Source: Rhodothermales bacterium
GTDB lineage: Bacteria > Bacteroidota > Rhodothermia > Rhodothermales > VXPQ01
Assembly (NCBI GenBank): GCA_022825385.1
Contig: JAJDWX010000014.1
Location: forward strand, 1-48,223
Length of the DNA: 48,223 nucleotides
Reading direction: 5' to 3'
Shown here: in pieces, positions 34,847 to 43,308 of the stretch
How the letters are laid out: each line of letters starts with the position of its first letter
Position numbering within the stretch: position 1 is the first letter of the stretch
Notes under the pieces: generated by a model
Database searches by the model: none
What the model was told of the DNA's origin: nothing
What the model saw: only the letters and a program-made list of their open reading frames with translations
Position numbers and translations under genes: made by a program

Positions 34847-36154
34847 TCAGGCGTCAAGTCGTGAACGCGCCTTGGAACAACGCGGGTCGTCGGAGTCTAT
34901 AGCCAAGGACAAATCTCTACCTTTATGAATGGCCGCTAACACCCTGCCATGCAGTTCAGTGAAAAGCGGCGGGACGGCCTCACCAATCATTTGGCGAACA
35001 GGGGTATGCCCCCAGGAATCAATCGCCCCCCCCCAAGTAAAGTCGGGCGGAAAGGTTTGCAGGTGAGCACACTCGGCAGGGCTTAACACGCGATTCTCCC
35101 ACGGATGCAAGGTGCGATCACTGCCGACATGTCCGCTTGCAGTCGTTATCGTGGCAGCTGGTCGATCTGGAGCCATTCGACGATAACTTGAACTACGGAA
35201 GCCCTTGATCAAGCGCCAATATCCGTTTGATTCGCGAAGAATCGGACGAAGAAGCAGAGGATCCTTGCAATTTGGACAGATAGCGGTCTCCTTTCGTATA
35301 TCTTCCAGGCCGCACCCGGGACAAGTGTTGGATTCCCAGGCACTCGCCCCACTCCCAGGGGGAATCGCAGAAACCATCTCATACAACTTGCCAGGCCAGA
35401 CGGGAATTCGGTGCATCGGATGATCCCCAACTTGGGCTGAGTCAGCAGAACGGGCGTCCAGAGACGGCAAGCCAAGCTCCCCCAAAGATTGATCGATCGT
35501 TACTGCCGCCGGAAGCCCTTGCCCGCCGTGGGTGGGTACGGGAAACGGCGCACGGTCCGTACGCTCAATAATCTCCAACGCGGTCGTACCTTTTCTTACA
35601 AATGTCAGAAATGCACGGGTTCGATTTTGGGGGACCCCAAACTCACACAGGTTCACTAATAGCGGGTAGACACGGTAATCTCCTTGCAGGCGGCGACAAA
35701 GCAATTTGGCAGCTGATATCGGCTCGTTTCCCGAAGGGTCGCGCACCTTTCGCCGCAAGAATGCAGACACATTCTCGACAACAACAAAGATTGGTTTGAG
35801 TTCAGCCGCCACGCGGGCAATGGGCAAAACAAGCAAATTTCGTCCATCGCGCGAACCAGCGTCGGCGTCGGCCTCCCGGCCTCGCCCTCCCCTGGCGGTA
35901 CTCATCCCCTGGCAAGGTGGGCATCCAGAAAGCAACGTTGGGGGCTCGGAACCATGGGCCTCTCTATATGAATCGACCACGATAGGCCATGTTTTTCGCA
36001 GATCCCCCTGAACGGTTGCTGCCTCAGGGTGGTTGAGAGAAGCAACTGCAAGGCGCCGCTGCACGATCTCAGAAATCACCTTAAAATCGAAACCAGCCAC
36101 GGCGTAGCCAACATCGCCAGCGCCACAATTCGAAAACAGGCTCACGGCTTTCAC
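34847..36154 (-). CDS. DNA (cytosine-5) methyltransferase with zinc-binding insert, second system
   Basis: The 435-residue protein starts at a GTG that overlaps the upstream gene's stop (GTGA, 4 nt). Motif I is an unusual FSNCGAGDVGYAVAGF, motif IV GCPPCQG (catalytic Cys81), motif VI VVENVS, motif VIII PQNRTRAFLTF, motif IX LSPAECAHLQTFP and motif X QMIGEAVPPLF. The target-recognition region contains CPGC (278-281) and CPNC (293-296), a four-cysteine zinc-ribbon-like insert. It is the modification partner of the GHKL-nuclease protein. The DNA is AT-richer than the flanks. Confidence 0.92.
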   Translation of the reverse strand: MKAVSLFSNCGAGDVGYAVAGFDFKVISEIVQRRLAVASLNHPEAATVQGDLRKTWPIVVDSYREAHGSEPPTLLSGCPPCQGMSTARGGRGREADADAGSRDGRNLLVLPIARVAAELKPIFVVVENVSAFLRRKVRDPSGNEPISAAKLLCRRLQGDYRVYPLLVNLCEFGVPQNRTRAFLTFVRKGTTALEIIERTDRAPFPVPTHGGQGLPAAVTIDQSLGELGLPSLDARSADSAQVGDHPMHRIPVWPGKLYEMVSAIPPGSGASAWESNTCPGCGLEDIRKETAICPNCKDPLLLRPILRESNGYWRLIKGFRSSSYRRMAPDRPAATITTASGHVGSDRTLHPWENRVLSPAECAHLQTFPPDFTWGGAIDSWGHTPVRQMIGEAVPPLFTELHGRVLAAIHKGRDLSLAIDSDDPRCSKARSRLDA

Positions 36155-38202
36155 TGACCCGTACCTCCCGGAGATCGCCGCTCCGCCTCCATCTTGACAC
36201 GATCTTGAGCATTAAGAAACTCCTCGTTCGCCTTGATCGCCCTCCGAAGAAAGTCGTTCCACCCGATTTGCTTTATTTTCTCCCGACCCTTCCACAACTG
36301 GTAGGCCCCACGCTTATCTCTATCGGCGATTTGAACCTTGTCACATACAAGGTCGATTACCCATCCATCCGGGCATTCTTTCGCCATTTCCTGATTTTCT
36401 TTGAAGAATCCCTCAAAAGCCTCGATATAGTTGTAGAGACGGTCCCAATCTTTGTTTCCAAATGTACGCCCCACGGCCTTAATCTCGACTATGTGGAGTT
36501 TTTGACCCATTTGGACCAGGGTAAGGTCCGGTCGCTTTTTCTGGTGATCTATTACAAGAACCACATCCTGACCATGCATCTTGCGATAGTAATCCTCGAA
36601 ACGCCTTTTGAAGAATTTGAGACCCTGGTTGACAGTGATAGGCGTCCATGTGGCTTCAACCAGCCAAGGCGCCTCTGCAATAATTTCCTGGAGTGCAGAT
36701 TCGGACTCATTGCCACCGATCACCGTCTCAAGACGACGAATCGCCTGAACGCGTTCGTGGGCGATTTGGGCATACGAGGCCATCTCGGCAATCCGCGTCT
36801 TGGAAAAAAGGTCGATGAGCCGGTCAACGCCACCCTCATCGTCAAAAATCTCTTGGTTGAACGCCTCAAATGCCTCCATAAGTGCCTTGTGAGGAGCGAC
36901 AGAGAGGATTACATTTGCAAGACCGTCCACATATTCCTGGTCCGTCAATTCGTCTTCTGCAGCGAATCGCCCGATTTGCTTGCCCAACTCAATAGCCGTG
37001 GAAATCACTTCGGCGTCCGTAAAGCGGGCTTGCGCTTTCGCTTTCAGTTCAGCCGCATCCATGAAGAGGCTTTCGACACGGGCTCGGCGGGGACTCCGCG
37101 AAGCCGCGCCAATATGTTTGATCCACTCCGCCCCCCAACTCCGCAGAGCCCTACCGTGGTCTGATTCCCAAAGGATATCTTGTCGATCAGTCGTGATGAG
37201 GTCTTCGCCGTCATCCTCATCAAGCCAATCAGCATGAATTTCGCCAACCAGGTATGAGCGAAGCGTGAACTCTCCAGTGAAGCCCGCGGGCTGCTCAAAG
37301 TCCCTGGTCGTGGCCACGATCTTTCCCCTGGCGTATATCCGCACTCCAGCCATCTCTTCGTTTTTGTAGGCCTCTTTTGCAAGGGCCATCCATCCCGTGA
37401 CGGGGAGTTGCCTTCCGTCCCTCAGTTTCACCGGTTCGATAGAACAATCAATGCGCGTACCCTCCATGGTCGGGATATCGAACCTGCCGATCTCGAATGG
37501 CGGATTCTCGTTCGGATTCCGGGTATCCTCAACCACAATCTTGAAATCAGCTTGCTGGAGCCCAAACCGCCTTGCAAGTTGTCGATCAAAGGTTGTTTGA
37601 TCCGGCACGCGCTTGGGAAGAAAATTAAGAAGACGCACGGTCGTACCAGACTGGTCCCGGCAGGTCCGGTCCAACGCCCCTTTCTCCATCTCGACGGGAC
37701 CGTCCTTCTCGGAGAGTATCTTTCCGTAGTCCATTTTGAAATGGGAAACCGTGTAACCCTCATCTGTTGGATCGCCGCCAGCGGAAATGACTTCGATGAC
37801 CCTGCAAACCCCGAAGGGAGCGAGCTTGCCGATGCCCTTGCGTCCCATGACCGGACGTTTCTTCTGCCTCGACCGGGCTCCCTGATCTATATCCTTACGT
37901 CGATCCTTGCCCACCAGCAAGAAATGTTTGTTTGCATCTGAGGGAGTCATGCCGTGCCCATCGTCCTTTACTTCAATAACATGGTCATATCCTTCGATCA
38001 CGCCCGATTCAGGATTTCGCTTGGCCAGCAGCGTACTGAGCGGGACTCGAATTGTGACGTTCTCAGCATCTGCATCGTACGCGTTCGCTACGAGCTCGGC
38101 TACTACGGCGCTGACGCGGTCGTACAATCGAACGCCCAGTTTGTCCACCGTCATGCGGGATATCCGCATCCAATATTTTTCGTGTTCTTCTCTTGGCGCC
38201 AT
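36151..38202 (-). CDS. GHKL (MORC/MutL-like) ATPase fused to PD-(D/E)XK nuclease
   Basis: The 683-residue protein begins with a complete GHKL ATPase: N box ELVANAYDADA (about 36-46), G1 DDGHGM (80-85) and G2 GRKGIGKLA (120-128). The middle part (about 200-480) has the S5-like and helical regions of MORC-type ATPases. The C terminus has a nuclease core RPDLTLV...HIVEIKA with Asp559, Glu573 and Lys575, preceded by LQEIIAEAPWLVE, reminiscent of Shedu/DUF4263-type nucleases. GHKL-nuclease proteins coupled to C5 methyltransferases are known as predicted ATP-dependent R-M systems; this gene overlaps the methyltransferase by 4 nt. Cleavage specificity is unknown. Confidence 0.88.
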   Translation of the reverse strand: MAPREEHEKYWMRISRMTVDKLGVRLYDRVSAVVAELVANAYDADAENVTIRVPLSTLLAKRNPESGVIEGYDHVIEVKDDGHGMTPSDANKHFLLVGKDRRKDIDQGARSRQKKRPVMGRKGIGKLAPFGVCRVIEVISAGGDPTDEGYTVSHFKMDYGKILSEKDGPVEMEKGALDRTCRDQSGTTVRLLNFLPKRVPDQTTFDRQLARRFGLQQADFKIVVEDTRNPNENPPFEIGRFDIPTMEGTRIDCSIEPVKLRDGRQLPVTGWMALAKEAYKNEEMAGVRIYARGKIVATTRDFEQPAGFTGEFTLRSYLVGEIHADWLDEDDGEDLITTDRQDILWESDHGRALRSWGAEWIKHIGAASRSPRRARVESLFMDAAELKAKAQARFTDAEVISTAIELGKQIGRFAAEDELTDQEYVDGLANVILSVAPHKALMEAFEAFNQEIFDDEGGVDRLIDLFSKTRIAEMASYAQIAHERVQAIRRLETVIGGNESESALQEIIAEAPWLVEATWTPITVNQGLKFFKRRFEDYYRKMHGQDVVLVIDHQKKRPDLTLVQMGQKLHIVEIKAVGRTFGNKDWDRLYNYIEAFEGFFKENQEMAKECPDGWVIDLVCDKVQIADRDKRGAYQLWKGREKIKQIGWNDFLRRAIKANEEFLNAQDRVKMEAERRSPGGTGQ

Positions 38203-38320
38203 AGGTAATGCCCCATCGACAATGATGCTATCGCCTTAAAATACGACTCCCGCGATATTTATGGAACGGGAAACCATTTCCGTGCGGGAAAAATGTCCTA
38301 AAAACCGCCCACACCCCCCA

Positions 38321-39694
38321 TCACCCCCTTCCCATCCAGTACGCCTCGATTTCTTCCAGGCTGCGTCCCTTTGTTTCTGGCAATACTTTCCAGCCAAGCC
38401 AGATGGTCGGGGAACACAGCGCGGCGAACAGCCAGAACGTCCCGGCGGGCGACAGCGTATCCAGCAGCCAGGGCACCGTCTGCCCCACCAGCGCCGTCCC
38501 GCCCCACAACGCAAAGGTGGCGATGGACATGGCCCGCCCCCGCACCCGCGTCGGGTACATCTCCGAAAGCAACACCCAGATGACTGGCCCGAACGACGCC
38601 GCGAAGCAGGCGATGTAGATCAGGATGAAAACAAGCAGCCACGGGCCGTCCGTCACGCCGAACCAGAACAGCCCTCCGATGACCAGCAACGAAACGACCA
38701 ACCCGGATACGCCCCCAACGAGGAGCGGCCTTCTGCCGAGATCGTCTATTTTCCAGATGGCGACCAGCGTAAACAGTACATTCACCACGCCGATCACCAC
38801 CTGCCCGCCCAGCGCGTCGCCCAGCGTGAATCCGGCCTCTTCCAGAATCCTCGGACCATAATAAATAATGGCGTTGATGCCGCTCACCTGCGTCAGAAAA
38901 CCCAGCGCCACGCCCAGCAGGATCGAAAACCGGATGCCCCGATGCCCCAGAATACGCTTCCAGGACTCCGGCTCCTGGGCCAGCGCCGTCTCGATTTCCG
39001 CCACCTGGCCGTCGGCGGTTTCCGCGTCCGCCACCTGCGCCAGAATGTTTCGGGCTTCGCCGGAACGTTTCCGGGCCACCAGCCAGCGCGGGCTTTCCGG
39101 CACCAGCAAAAGCAACGCCAGGAAACACAGCGCAGGCACGGCTTCGCTGCCAAGCATCCCGCGCCACACCTCGTCGCCCGCGAAAATGCCGTCGGATACG
39201 CCCGGCGCCCGCCGCAACAGCCAGGCATTTACGAAATACGACGTCAGAATGCCGACCGTGATGGCGAGTTGATACATAGCCACCATGCGCCCTCGCACGC
39301 GCGAAGGGGATACCTCGGAGATGTACAGGGGCGACAGCATGGAAGCCACCCCGACGCCTACGCCGCCGACAAGCCGGTATACGATGAGCATGAAATGCCC
39401 GCCGGAATACGCGCATCCTACCGCAGAAAGCAAAAACAGCGCGGCGGACAACATCAGGACGCGCTTGCGCCCGAACCGGTCGCTCAGAAAGCCCGCCACG
39501 GAAACGCCCAGAATGCACCCTATCAGCGCCGAACTGACATACCACCCCTCCATCACCGGTCCCAGCGCGAACTTGTCCTTCACGAACCCGATGGTGCCGG
39601 AAATCACCGCCGTATCGTAGCCGAACAGGAATCCGCCAAGCGACGCGATCAGGGCGAGGCGCCACAAATAGCTGGACGAAGAACGAGGCGCCAT
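38321..39694 (-). CDS. Sugar porter family MFS transporter
   Basis: The ATG at 39694 (MAPRSSSSYLWRLALIAS) gives 457 residues with twelve membrane segments. Sugar porter signatures are GFLFGYDTAVISGTIGF, DRFGRKRVLML, PESPRWLVARKR, QVSGINAIIYYGP, DLGRRPLL and the end PETKGRSLEEIE. The family imports xylose, glucose, galactose or inositol, usually with H+. It follows a LysR regulator gene by 5 nt, so its expression is probably tied to that gene. Confidence 0.93.
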   Translation of the reverse strand: MAPRSSSSYLWRLALIASLGGFLFGYDTAVISGTIGFVKDKFALGPVMEGWYVSSALIGCILGVSVAGFLSDRFGRKRVLMLSAALFLLSAVGCAYSGGHFMLIVYRLVGGVGVGVASMLSPLYISEVSPSRVRGRMVAMYQLAITVGILTSYFVNAWLLRRAPGVSDGIFAGDEVWRGMLGSEAVPALCFLALLLLVPESPRWLVARKRSGEARNILAQVADAETADGQVAEIETALAQEPESWKRILGHRGIRFSILLGVALGFLTQVSGINAIIYYGPRILEEAGFTLGDALGGQVVIGVVNVLFTLVAIWKIDDLGRRPLLVGGVSGLVVSLLVIGGLFWFGVTDGPWLLVFILIYIACFAASFGPVIWVLLSEMYPTRVRGRAMSIATFALWGGTALVGQTVPWLLDTLSPAGTFWLFAALCSPTIWLGWKVLPETKGRSLEEIEAYWMGRG

Positions 39695-39699
39695 GGCGG

Positions 39700-40605
39700 T
39701 TACGTCACGGAAGACAAAGCGGGCGCGGCGGAGGATACGGAACGCGCCGCTTCCACCAGGCGCCGCAGTACCGGGTCCGGATCGTCGGCAAGCCATGCCA
39801 TTCTGAGCGCGAGACGGGGCGAAGGACCGGCAAACGGCACGAACCGCACGTCTTGCGCGCCGGGCCGATTCCGCAGGGAAGCTGGCGCAAACGCCACGCC
39901 CAGGCCCGCCGCCGCCATGCCGAGGGCTGCGCCAACCCGGTTCGCCCGCTGCGCAATGCGCGGCCCGAACCCCGCCTGCCGACACAGCGCTACAAGGTCA
40001 TCGAACAAGGCCGGCTCGAACGCCCGATCCACCAGCACAAACGATTCGTCGGCCAGGTCGGCCAGCGCGACTTCCGGGGCGGCGGCAAGCGGATGGCGGG
40101 CGGGAAACGCCAGCATCACTTCTTCGCGCGCCACGACTTCGGACGCAAACTCTTCGGGAAAAGCGCTGCCGAACGCAGCGGAAATGGTTCGCCGCCGGAG
40201 CGCGTACGGTTGTTCGTGCGACCGCATTTCGTGCAGGGAGATCGCAACCTGGGGACAGCGCTCCCGGAACCGGCGCAGGCAACGCGGCAGCGCGCCGTAC
40301 ATGGCGTACCCCGTAAACCCGATGGCAAGGCGGCCCTCCTCCCCCCGCGCGGCCCGCTGCACTGTCCGGCGGACCCATTCCACCTCGTCCAGCAAGCGGC
40401 GGGCTTCCTCCAGAAACGCCGCGCCCACTCCGGTCAACTCCACCGCGTGCCCGCTCCGGTCAAACAATTGCGCGTCCAGTTCCTCCTCGAGGCGCTGGAT
40501 ATGGCGACTCAGCGTAGGCTGGGTCAGAGACAGGCGGTCGGCGGCCCGGCTGAAGTTTTTTTCTTCGGCGGCCGCAACGAACGAAAGCATGTGCTGGGTA
40601 TCCAC
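39700..40605 (-). CDS. LysR family transcriptional regulator
   Basis: The N-terminal winged helix-turn-helix is clear: MLSFVAAAEEKNFSRAADRL then SLTQPTLSRHIQRLEEEL. A GTG at 40605 gives the typical start (V/M-DTQHMLSF); an in-frame ATG at 40650 lies inside a palindromic operator, so the GTG is preferred. The C-terminal effector domain has the usual LAIGFTGYAMYGALP and GLGVAFAPASL. LysR proteins activate or repress in response to a small ligand, binding T-N11-A boxes. Two such boxes lie just upstream and four more near the decayed dehalogenase genes. The downstream MFS gene is 5 nt away. Confidence 0.9.
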   Translation of the reverse strand: MDTQHMLSFVAAAEEKNFSRAADRLSLTQPTLSRHIQRLEEELDAQLFDRSGHAVELTGVGAAFLEEARRLLDEVEWVRRTVQRAARGEEGRLAIGFTGYAMYGALPRCLRRFRERCPQVAISLHEMRSHEQPYALRRRTISAAFGSAFPEEFASEVVAREEVMLAFPARHPLAAAPEVALADLADESFVLVDRAFEPALFDDLVALCRQAGFGPRIAQRANRVGAALGMAAAGLGVAFAPASLRNRPGAQDVRFVPFAGPSPRLALRMAWLADDPDPVLRRLVEAARSVSSAAPALSSVT

Positions 40606-40634
40606 GACCGGCGAGGCGGGCTGTCCAGAGGAAC

Positions 40635-40682
40635 TATGCAAGAATTGCATAAAGATAGGCACTTCTATGCATTTTTTCTATA
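40635..40682. promoter_or_regulatory. Two LysR-type boxes 31 bp apart upstream of the LysR gene
   Basis: TATGCAAGAATTGCATA (40635-40651) is a perfect 7-3-7 palindrome containing T-N11-A. TATGCATTTTTTCTATA (40666-40682) is a degraded copy. The distance, 31 bp, equals that of the four-site array at 41195-41304. This is probably the autoregulatory operator of the LysR gene. Confidence 0.7.
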
Positions 40683-40766
40683 GATGATTTTTTATTGAAC
40701 CTGAAAACGAAAAACGCAATGGCGTATAGCAGCGATACGGGTTAATCCCGCAACGTTTGCCCGCAT

Positions 40767-40985
40767 TCAGGCCATTATATCCGCGAGTTCCCCGAAATCC
40801 CTGACGACGATATCGACCGCAGGGTCCGGGGCCAGGTCCGTCGTTTGGGACGGGCCGTATTCCCGGGTTCGATAGACGAAGGCCGCGCGGAACCCCACTG
40901 CCTTCGCCGCCAGCAGATCGGCGTTATGGGCGGCCACCATCATAACCTGCTGCGGACGGAGGCCAGGGATCAAGCCGGAGTCAGT
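40767..40985 (-). pseudogene. C-terminal fragment of HAD-type 2-haloacid dehalogenase
   Basis: The reading frame gives GLRPQQVMMVAAHNADLLAA followed by GFRAAFVYRTREYGPSQTTD and a short tail. This is the third and fourth motif region of type II haloacid dehalogenases (MMVAAHN.DL, YGP.Q..DL). The N-terminal nucleophile half is missing, so the gene is broken. A longer ORF to 41072 is read through unrelated sequence. Confidence 0.75.
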
Positions 40986-41094
40986 GCGCAAGGTGCCGCC
41001 AAAGCGCGGCGGTTTCGCCCGTCGCCTCTGCCTCGGCAATCGCCGAAACCGGGTCGTGGGCGCGCGCTGCACGGATATTTTCCTGATCGTTCAT
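40981..41094 (-). pseudogene. Short N-terminal fragment, AhpD/DehI-like start
   Basis: An ATG at 41094 opens 37 codons with ARAHDPVSAIAEAEATGETA, which resembles the opening of carboxymuconolactone decarboxylase/AhpD or DehI-type dehalogenase proteins (P..EAEA.GE.A). It ends WRHLAH and stops. It probably lost an internal segment; it abuts the HAD fragment. The identification is tentative. Confidence 0.35.
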
Positions 41095-41194
41095 GCCAAG
41101 GGCTGCGCGGCGCATCGTTTCAAGGGCGCTGCACGGCGGAAAAAAGAAGGAAAAACCCGAAAAAACAAGCCGCCAAACAGGTTGAAAAACGAAT

Positions 41195-41304
41195 TATGCA
41201 AAAAATGCATAGAACAGGGGGTTATTATGCAAATTTTGCATAGACCCAGGGCCTGCTATGCAATTTTCGTATAGAACCGGGGCCTGTTATGCAAATTTTG
41301 CATA
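41195..41304. promoter_or_regulatory. Array of four LysR-type palindromes in 31-bp tandem repeat
   Basis: 17-bp sites start at 41195, 41226, 41257 and 41288, exactly 31 bp apart. Two are perfect (TATGCAAATTTTGCATA) and two are slightly degraded. The 14-bp spacers are alike (G-A-A/C-C-C-ggGGCCTG type), so the whole is a tandem repeat of a 31-bp unit. Each site contains the T-N11-A LysR box (TGCAAATTTTGCA). It lies upstream of the decayed genes at 40767-41094, read leftward. Confidence 0.8.
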
Positions 41305-41307
41305 ATA

Positions 41308-41351
41308 CAAAAACGCCCCGGTGTCACCGTGTTTAAGCGATGCCGGGGCGT
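41308..41351 (-). terminator. Rho-independent terminator of tRNA-Arg
   Basis: ACGCCCCGG (41313-41321) pairs perfectly with CCGGGGCGT (41343-41351). On the minus strand the stem is followed by TTTTTGTATT (from about 41313 down). It begins 4 nt after the mature tRNA 3' end. Confidence 0.8.
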
Positions 41352-41354
41352 GGG

Positions 41355-41428
<74 letters not shown>

Positions 41429-41489
41429 GTATTGCGGGGTACAACGCCATGCCGTCCCGTTTGTTCGCTATGGTTCGCGCTGAATTGGG

Positions 41490-42302
41490 TCATTCCTTGC
41501 CGGCGTCCTCTGGGTTCAGAAAATAAAAATGATCCACCGGGCCATGCCCCTTCCCTATGTCCGGGGCACAGCGGATCGCAGCCGTCACGTACCGCTTGGC
41601 GCGCCCCACGGATTCCACGAGGGAAAACCCGCGCGCCAGATTCGCCGCGATGGCGGACGCATACGTACAGCCTGTGCCGTGCGTATTCCTCGTTGCGATG
41701 CGGGGCGCGCGAAACGCATGCATCCGCTTGCCGTCGTACAGCACGTCCACGGCGTGATCGCCGGTTTCGTCCACATGCCCGCCCTTGACGAGCACGGCCT
41801 GTGGCCCCAGGGCATGGATGGCGGCGGCGGCTTCCTCCTGCTCCGCCTCCGAGTCCACGTCGAATCCGGCAAGGCGGCGGGCTTCGCGCGCATTGGGCGT
41901 AACCAGCGACGCCAGGGGCAGCAGCTGTTCGCAAAGCGTTTCCACCGCATCGTCGCGCAGCAGGGAATATCCGCCTTTGGAAATCATCACCGGATCGACG
42001 ACGAGCGGAGCAACCCGGCGCTGGCGCAATTTTTCCGCGACGGTTGCAATGATTGCAGCAGAGGACAACATGCCTGTTTTCGTGGCGCGTACGTCGAAAT
42101 CGTCGTACGCCGCAGCCATTTGCCGGGCAATCAGGTCGGGAGGCAGTTCAAAGGCGTCCAGCACGGCTTGCGTATTTTGCGCCGTAACCGCCGTGACGAC
42201 GCTCGCAGCGAATACGCCATGGGCCTGCATCGCTTTGATATCGGCCTGAATGCCGGCGCCGCCGCCGGAATCGCTGCCTGCAATGGTAAGGGCGACGTTC
42301 AT
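41490..42302 (-). CDS. thiD: Hydroxymethylpyrimidine/phosphomethylpyrimidine kinase
   Basis: The ATG at 42302 gives 270 residues starting MNVALTIAGSDSGGGAGIQA, the ThiD substrate site. The ATP-binding tail ATRNTHGTGCTYASAIAANL is intact. ThiD phosphorylates HMP and HMP-phosphate to HMP-PP, the pyrimidine precursor of thiamin. It is the last gene of the thiO-S-G-E-D cluster. A MITE-like element ends 2 nt upstream of the start codon and the TSD overlaps it, so thiD may need a promoter or ribosome binding site supplied by the element. Confidence 0.95.
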   Translation of the reverse strand: MNVALTIAGSDSGGGAGIQADIKAMQAHGVFAASVVTAVTAQNTQAVLDAFELPPDLIARQMAAAYDDFDVRATKTGMLSSAAIIATVAEKLRQRRVAPLVVDPVMISKGGYSLLRDDAVETLCEQLLPLASLVTPNAREARRLAGFDVDSEAEQEEAAAAIHALGPQAVLVKGGHVDETGDHAVDVLYDGKRMHAFRAPRIATRNTHGTGCTYASAIAANLARGFSLVESVGRAKRYVTAAIRCAPDIGKGHGPVDHFYFLNPEDAGKE

Positions 42303-42304
42303 AA

Positions 42305-42556
42305 GGATACTCTGATTAAATCCGCGAAGCTCAGAGGTTGCGAGGGGTGCGCTGGCAAGGAATGACGAAGCAGCATGGCAGGCCCCATGTAATGAGGAAT
42401 GACACAGCCAGCGTGCCCATCGCAGCCTCCCGAAGGGCGCGTCACGTGCGCACCGCACGGAATCTACGTATTTTCTACTGATCTCAACAATGCAAGCATC
42501 ACGGCCTGTACGGGCAAACGTGACGCGCTGACGAAGCGGCTTTAATCAGAGTATCC
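42305..42556. mobile_element. 252-bp MITE-like element with 16-bp terminal inverted repeats
   Basis: GGATACTCTGATTAAA (42305-42320) is the exact inverse complement of 42541-42556. Past one mismatch the match continues for CCGC. The element is flanked by ATAA on both sides (42301-42304 and 42557-42560), a 4-bp target duplication. It has no coding capacity. It separates thiE from thiD. A related end (22 of 25) is at 46621-46645. Confidence 0.75.
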
Positions 42557-42573
42557 ATAAAGCATAACGCTGA

Positions 42574-43308
42574 TTAAGCATCCGCTAAACAGGCGGACAA
42601 CGCATCGACGTAGGCGCGGACGGCTTCTCCCGGGCAGTCGGCCTGCAGGACGCCGGACAAAACCGCAACGCCGTAGCTTCCCGCCGCAAGGCACGGCCCG
42701 ACGCGGCCGGGCGTCACCCCGCCCAGCGCATAGACGGGAACGCGGCCCGCAACGCAGTGCGCCGCATCGCGCAGCCCATCCAGCCCGACGCCTGCGCATC
42801 CAGGCTTGCTTCCCGGATCGAAAACCGGACTGAAAACAATATACTGCGCGCCGCCTTTGCGTACGCTTAGCGCCTTCCGAATCTCTGGCTCGTTGTGCGC
42901 GGAGCAGCCGCAGGGTTGACCGGGGCCGCTCGGGAAGGTCGGCGCCGGATCGCGCGACCCGGCATGATAGCCGCACCGCAGGGCTTCGGCCGCCGCCGGA
43001 CGGCCATTGATTGAAAGCAGCAGGGAGGGACAAGCGTCCCGCAAGCGTCCAACCAACCGGGCGGCGCATTCCCGAAACAGCCCGTCGGGCGCGGCGCGAT
43101 CCCGCAAATGAACCCACAGCGCGCGCCCGGCTTGCAAGTCTCGCAGATTCTCCCCGCCCAAAGACGCATTCGCCGCGGCGTCCACAATCCGGTCTGCGCG
43201 TTCGGGGTCCGTGAATCCATCCCCTATCAGCATAAGGCGCGGCAAGCGCCAGGCGGACGTATTGCCGGCGCGGCGCTTTGCAAAAGCCTCCTGTAGGCTA
43301 CTTCCCAA
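42574..43308 (-). CDS. thiE: Thiamine phosphate synthase family protein (ThiE/TenI)
   Basis: The frame starts at a TTG (43308) overlapping the thiG end by 11 nt, 244 residues; an ATG at 43233 ([14 protein letters not shown]) would give the more usual length. The conserved late region is [23 protein letters not shown], followed by [14 protein letters not shown] and [10 protein letters not shown], as in ThiE/TenI barrels. ThiE joins HMP-PP with the thiazole phosphate; TenI is a thiazole tautomerase. The early VLVHLRDR/basic motif is [10 protein letters not shown]. Position in the operon supports ThiE, but TenI is not excluded. Confidence 0.85.
   Translation of the reverse strand: MGSSLQEAFAKRRAGNTSAWRLPRLMLIGDGFTDPERADRIVDAAANASLGGENLRDLQAGRALWVHLRDRAAPDGLFRECAARLVGRLRDACPSLLLSINGRPAAAEALRCGYHAGSRDPAPTFPSGPGQPCGCSAHNEPEIRKALSVRKGGAQYIVFSPVFDPGSKPGCAGVGLDGLRDAAHCVAGRVPVYALGGVTPGRVGPCLAAGSYGVAVLSGVLQADCPGEAVRAYVDALSACLADA

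Noticed and set aside
31404-38202. Prophage or integrative element around the defence island
   Set aside because: No integrase, structural or conjugation genes and no att-like repeats at a tRNA; the tRNA-Arg lies outside the island and its 3' end is not duplicated in the window.
41195-41304. Possible short CRISPR array (17-bp repeats, 14-bp spacers)
   Set aside because: The spacers are similar to one another and too short, the repeats are LysR-box palindromes, and no cas genes are present.
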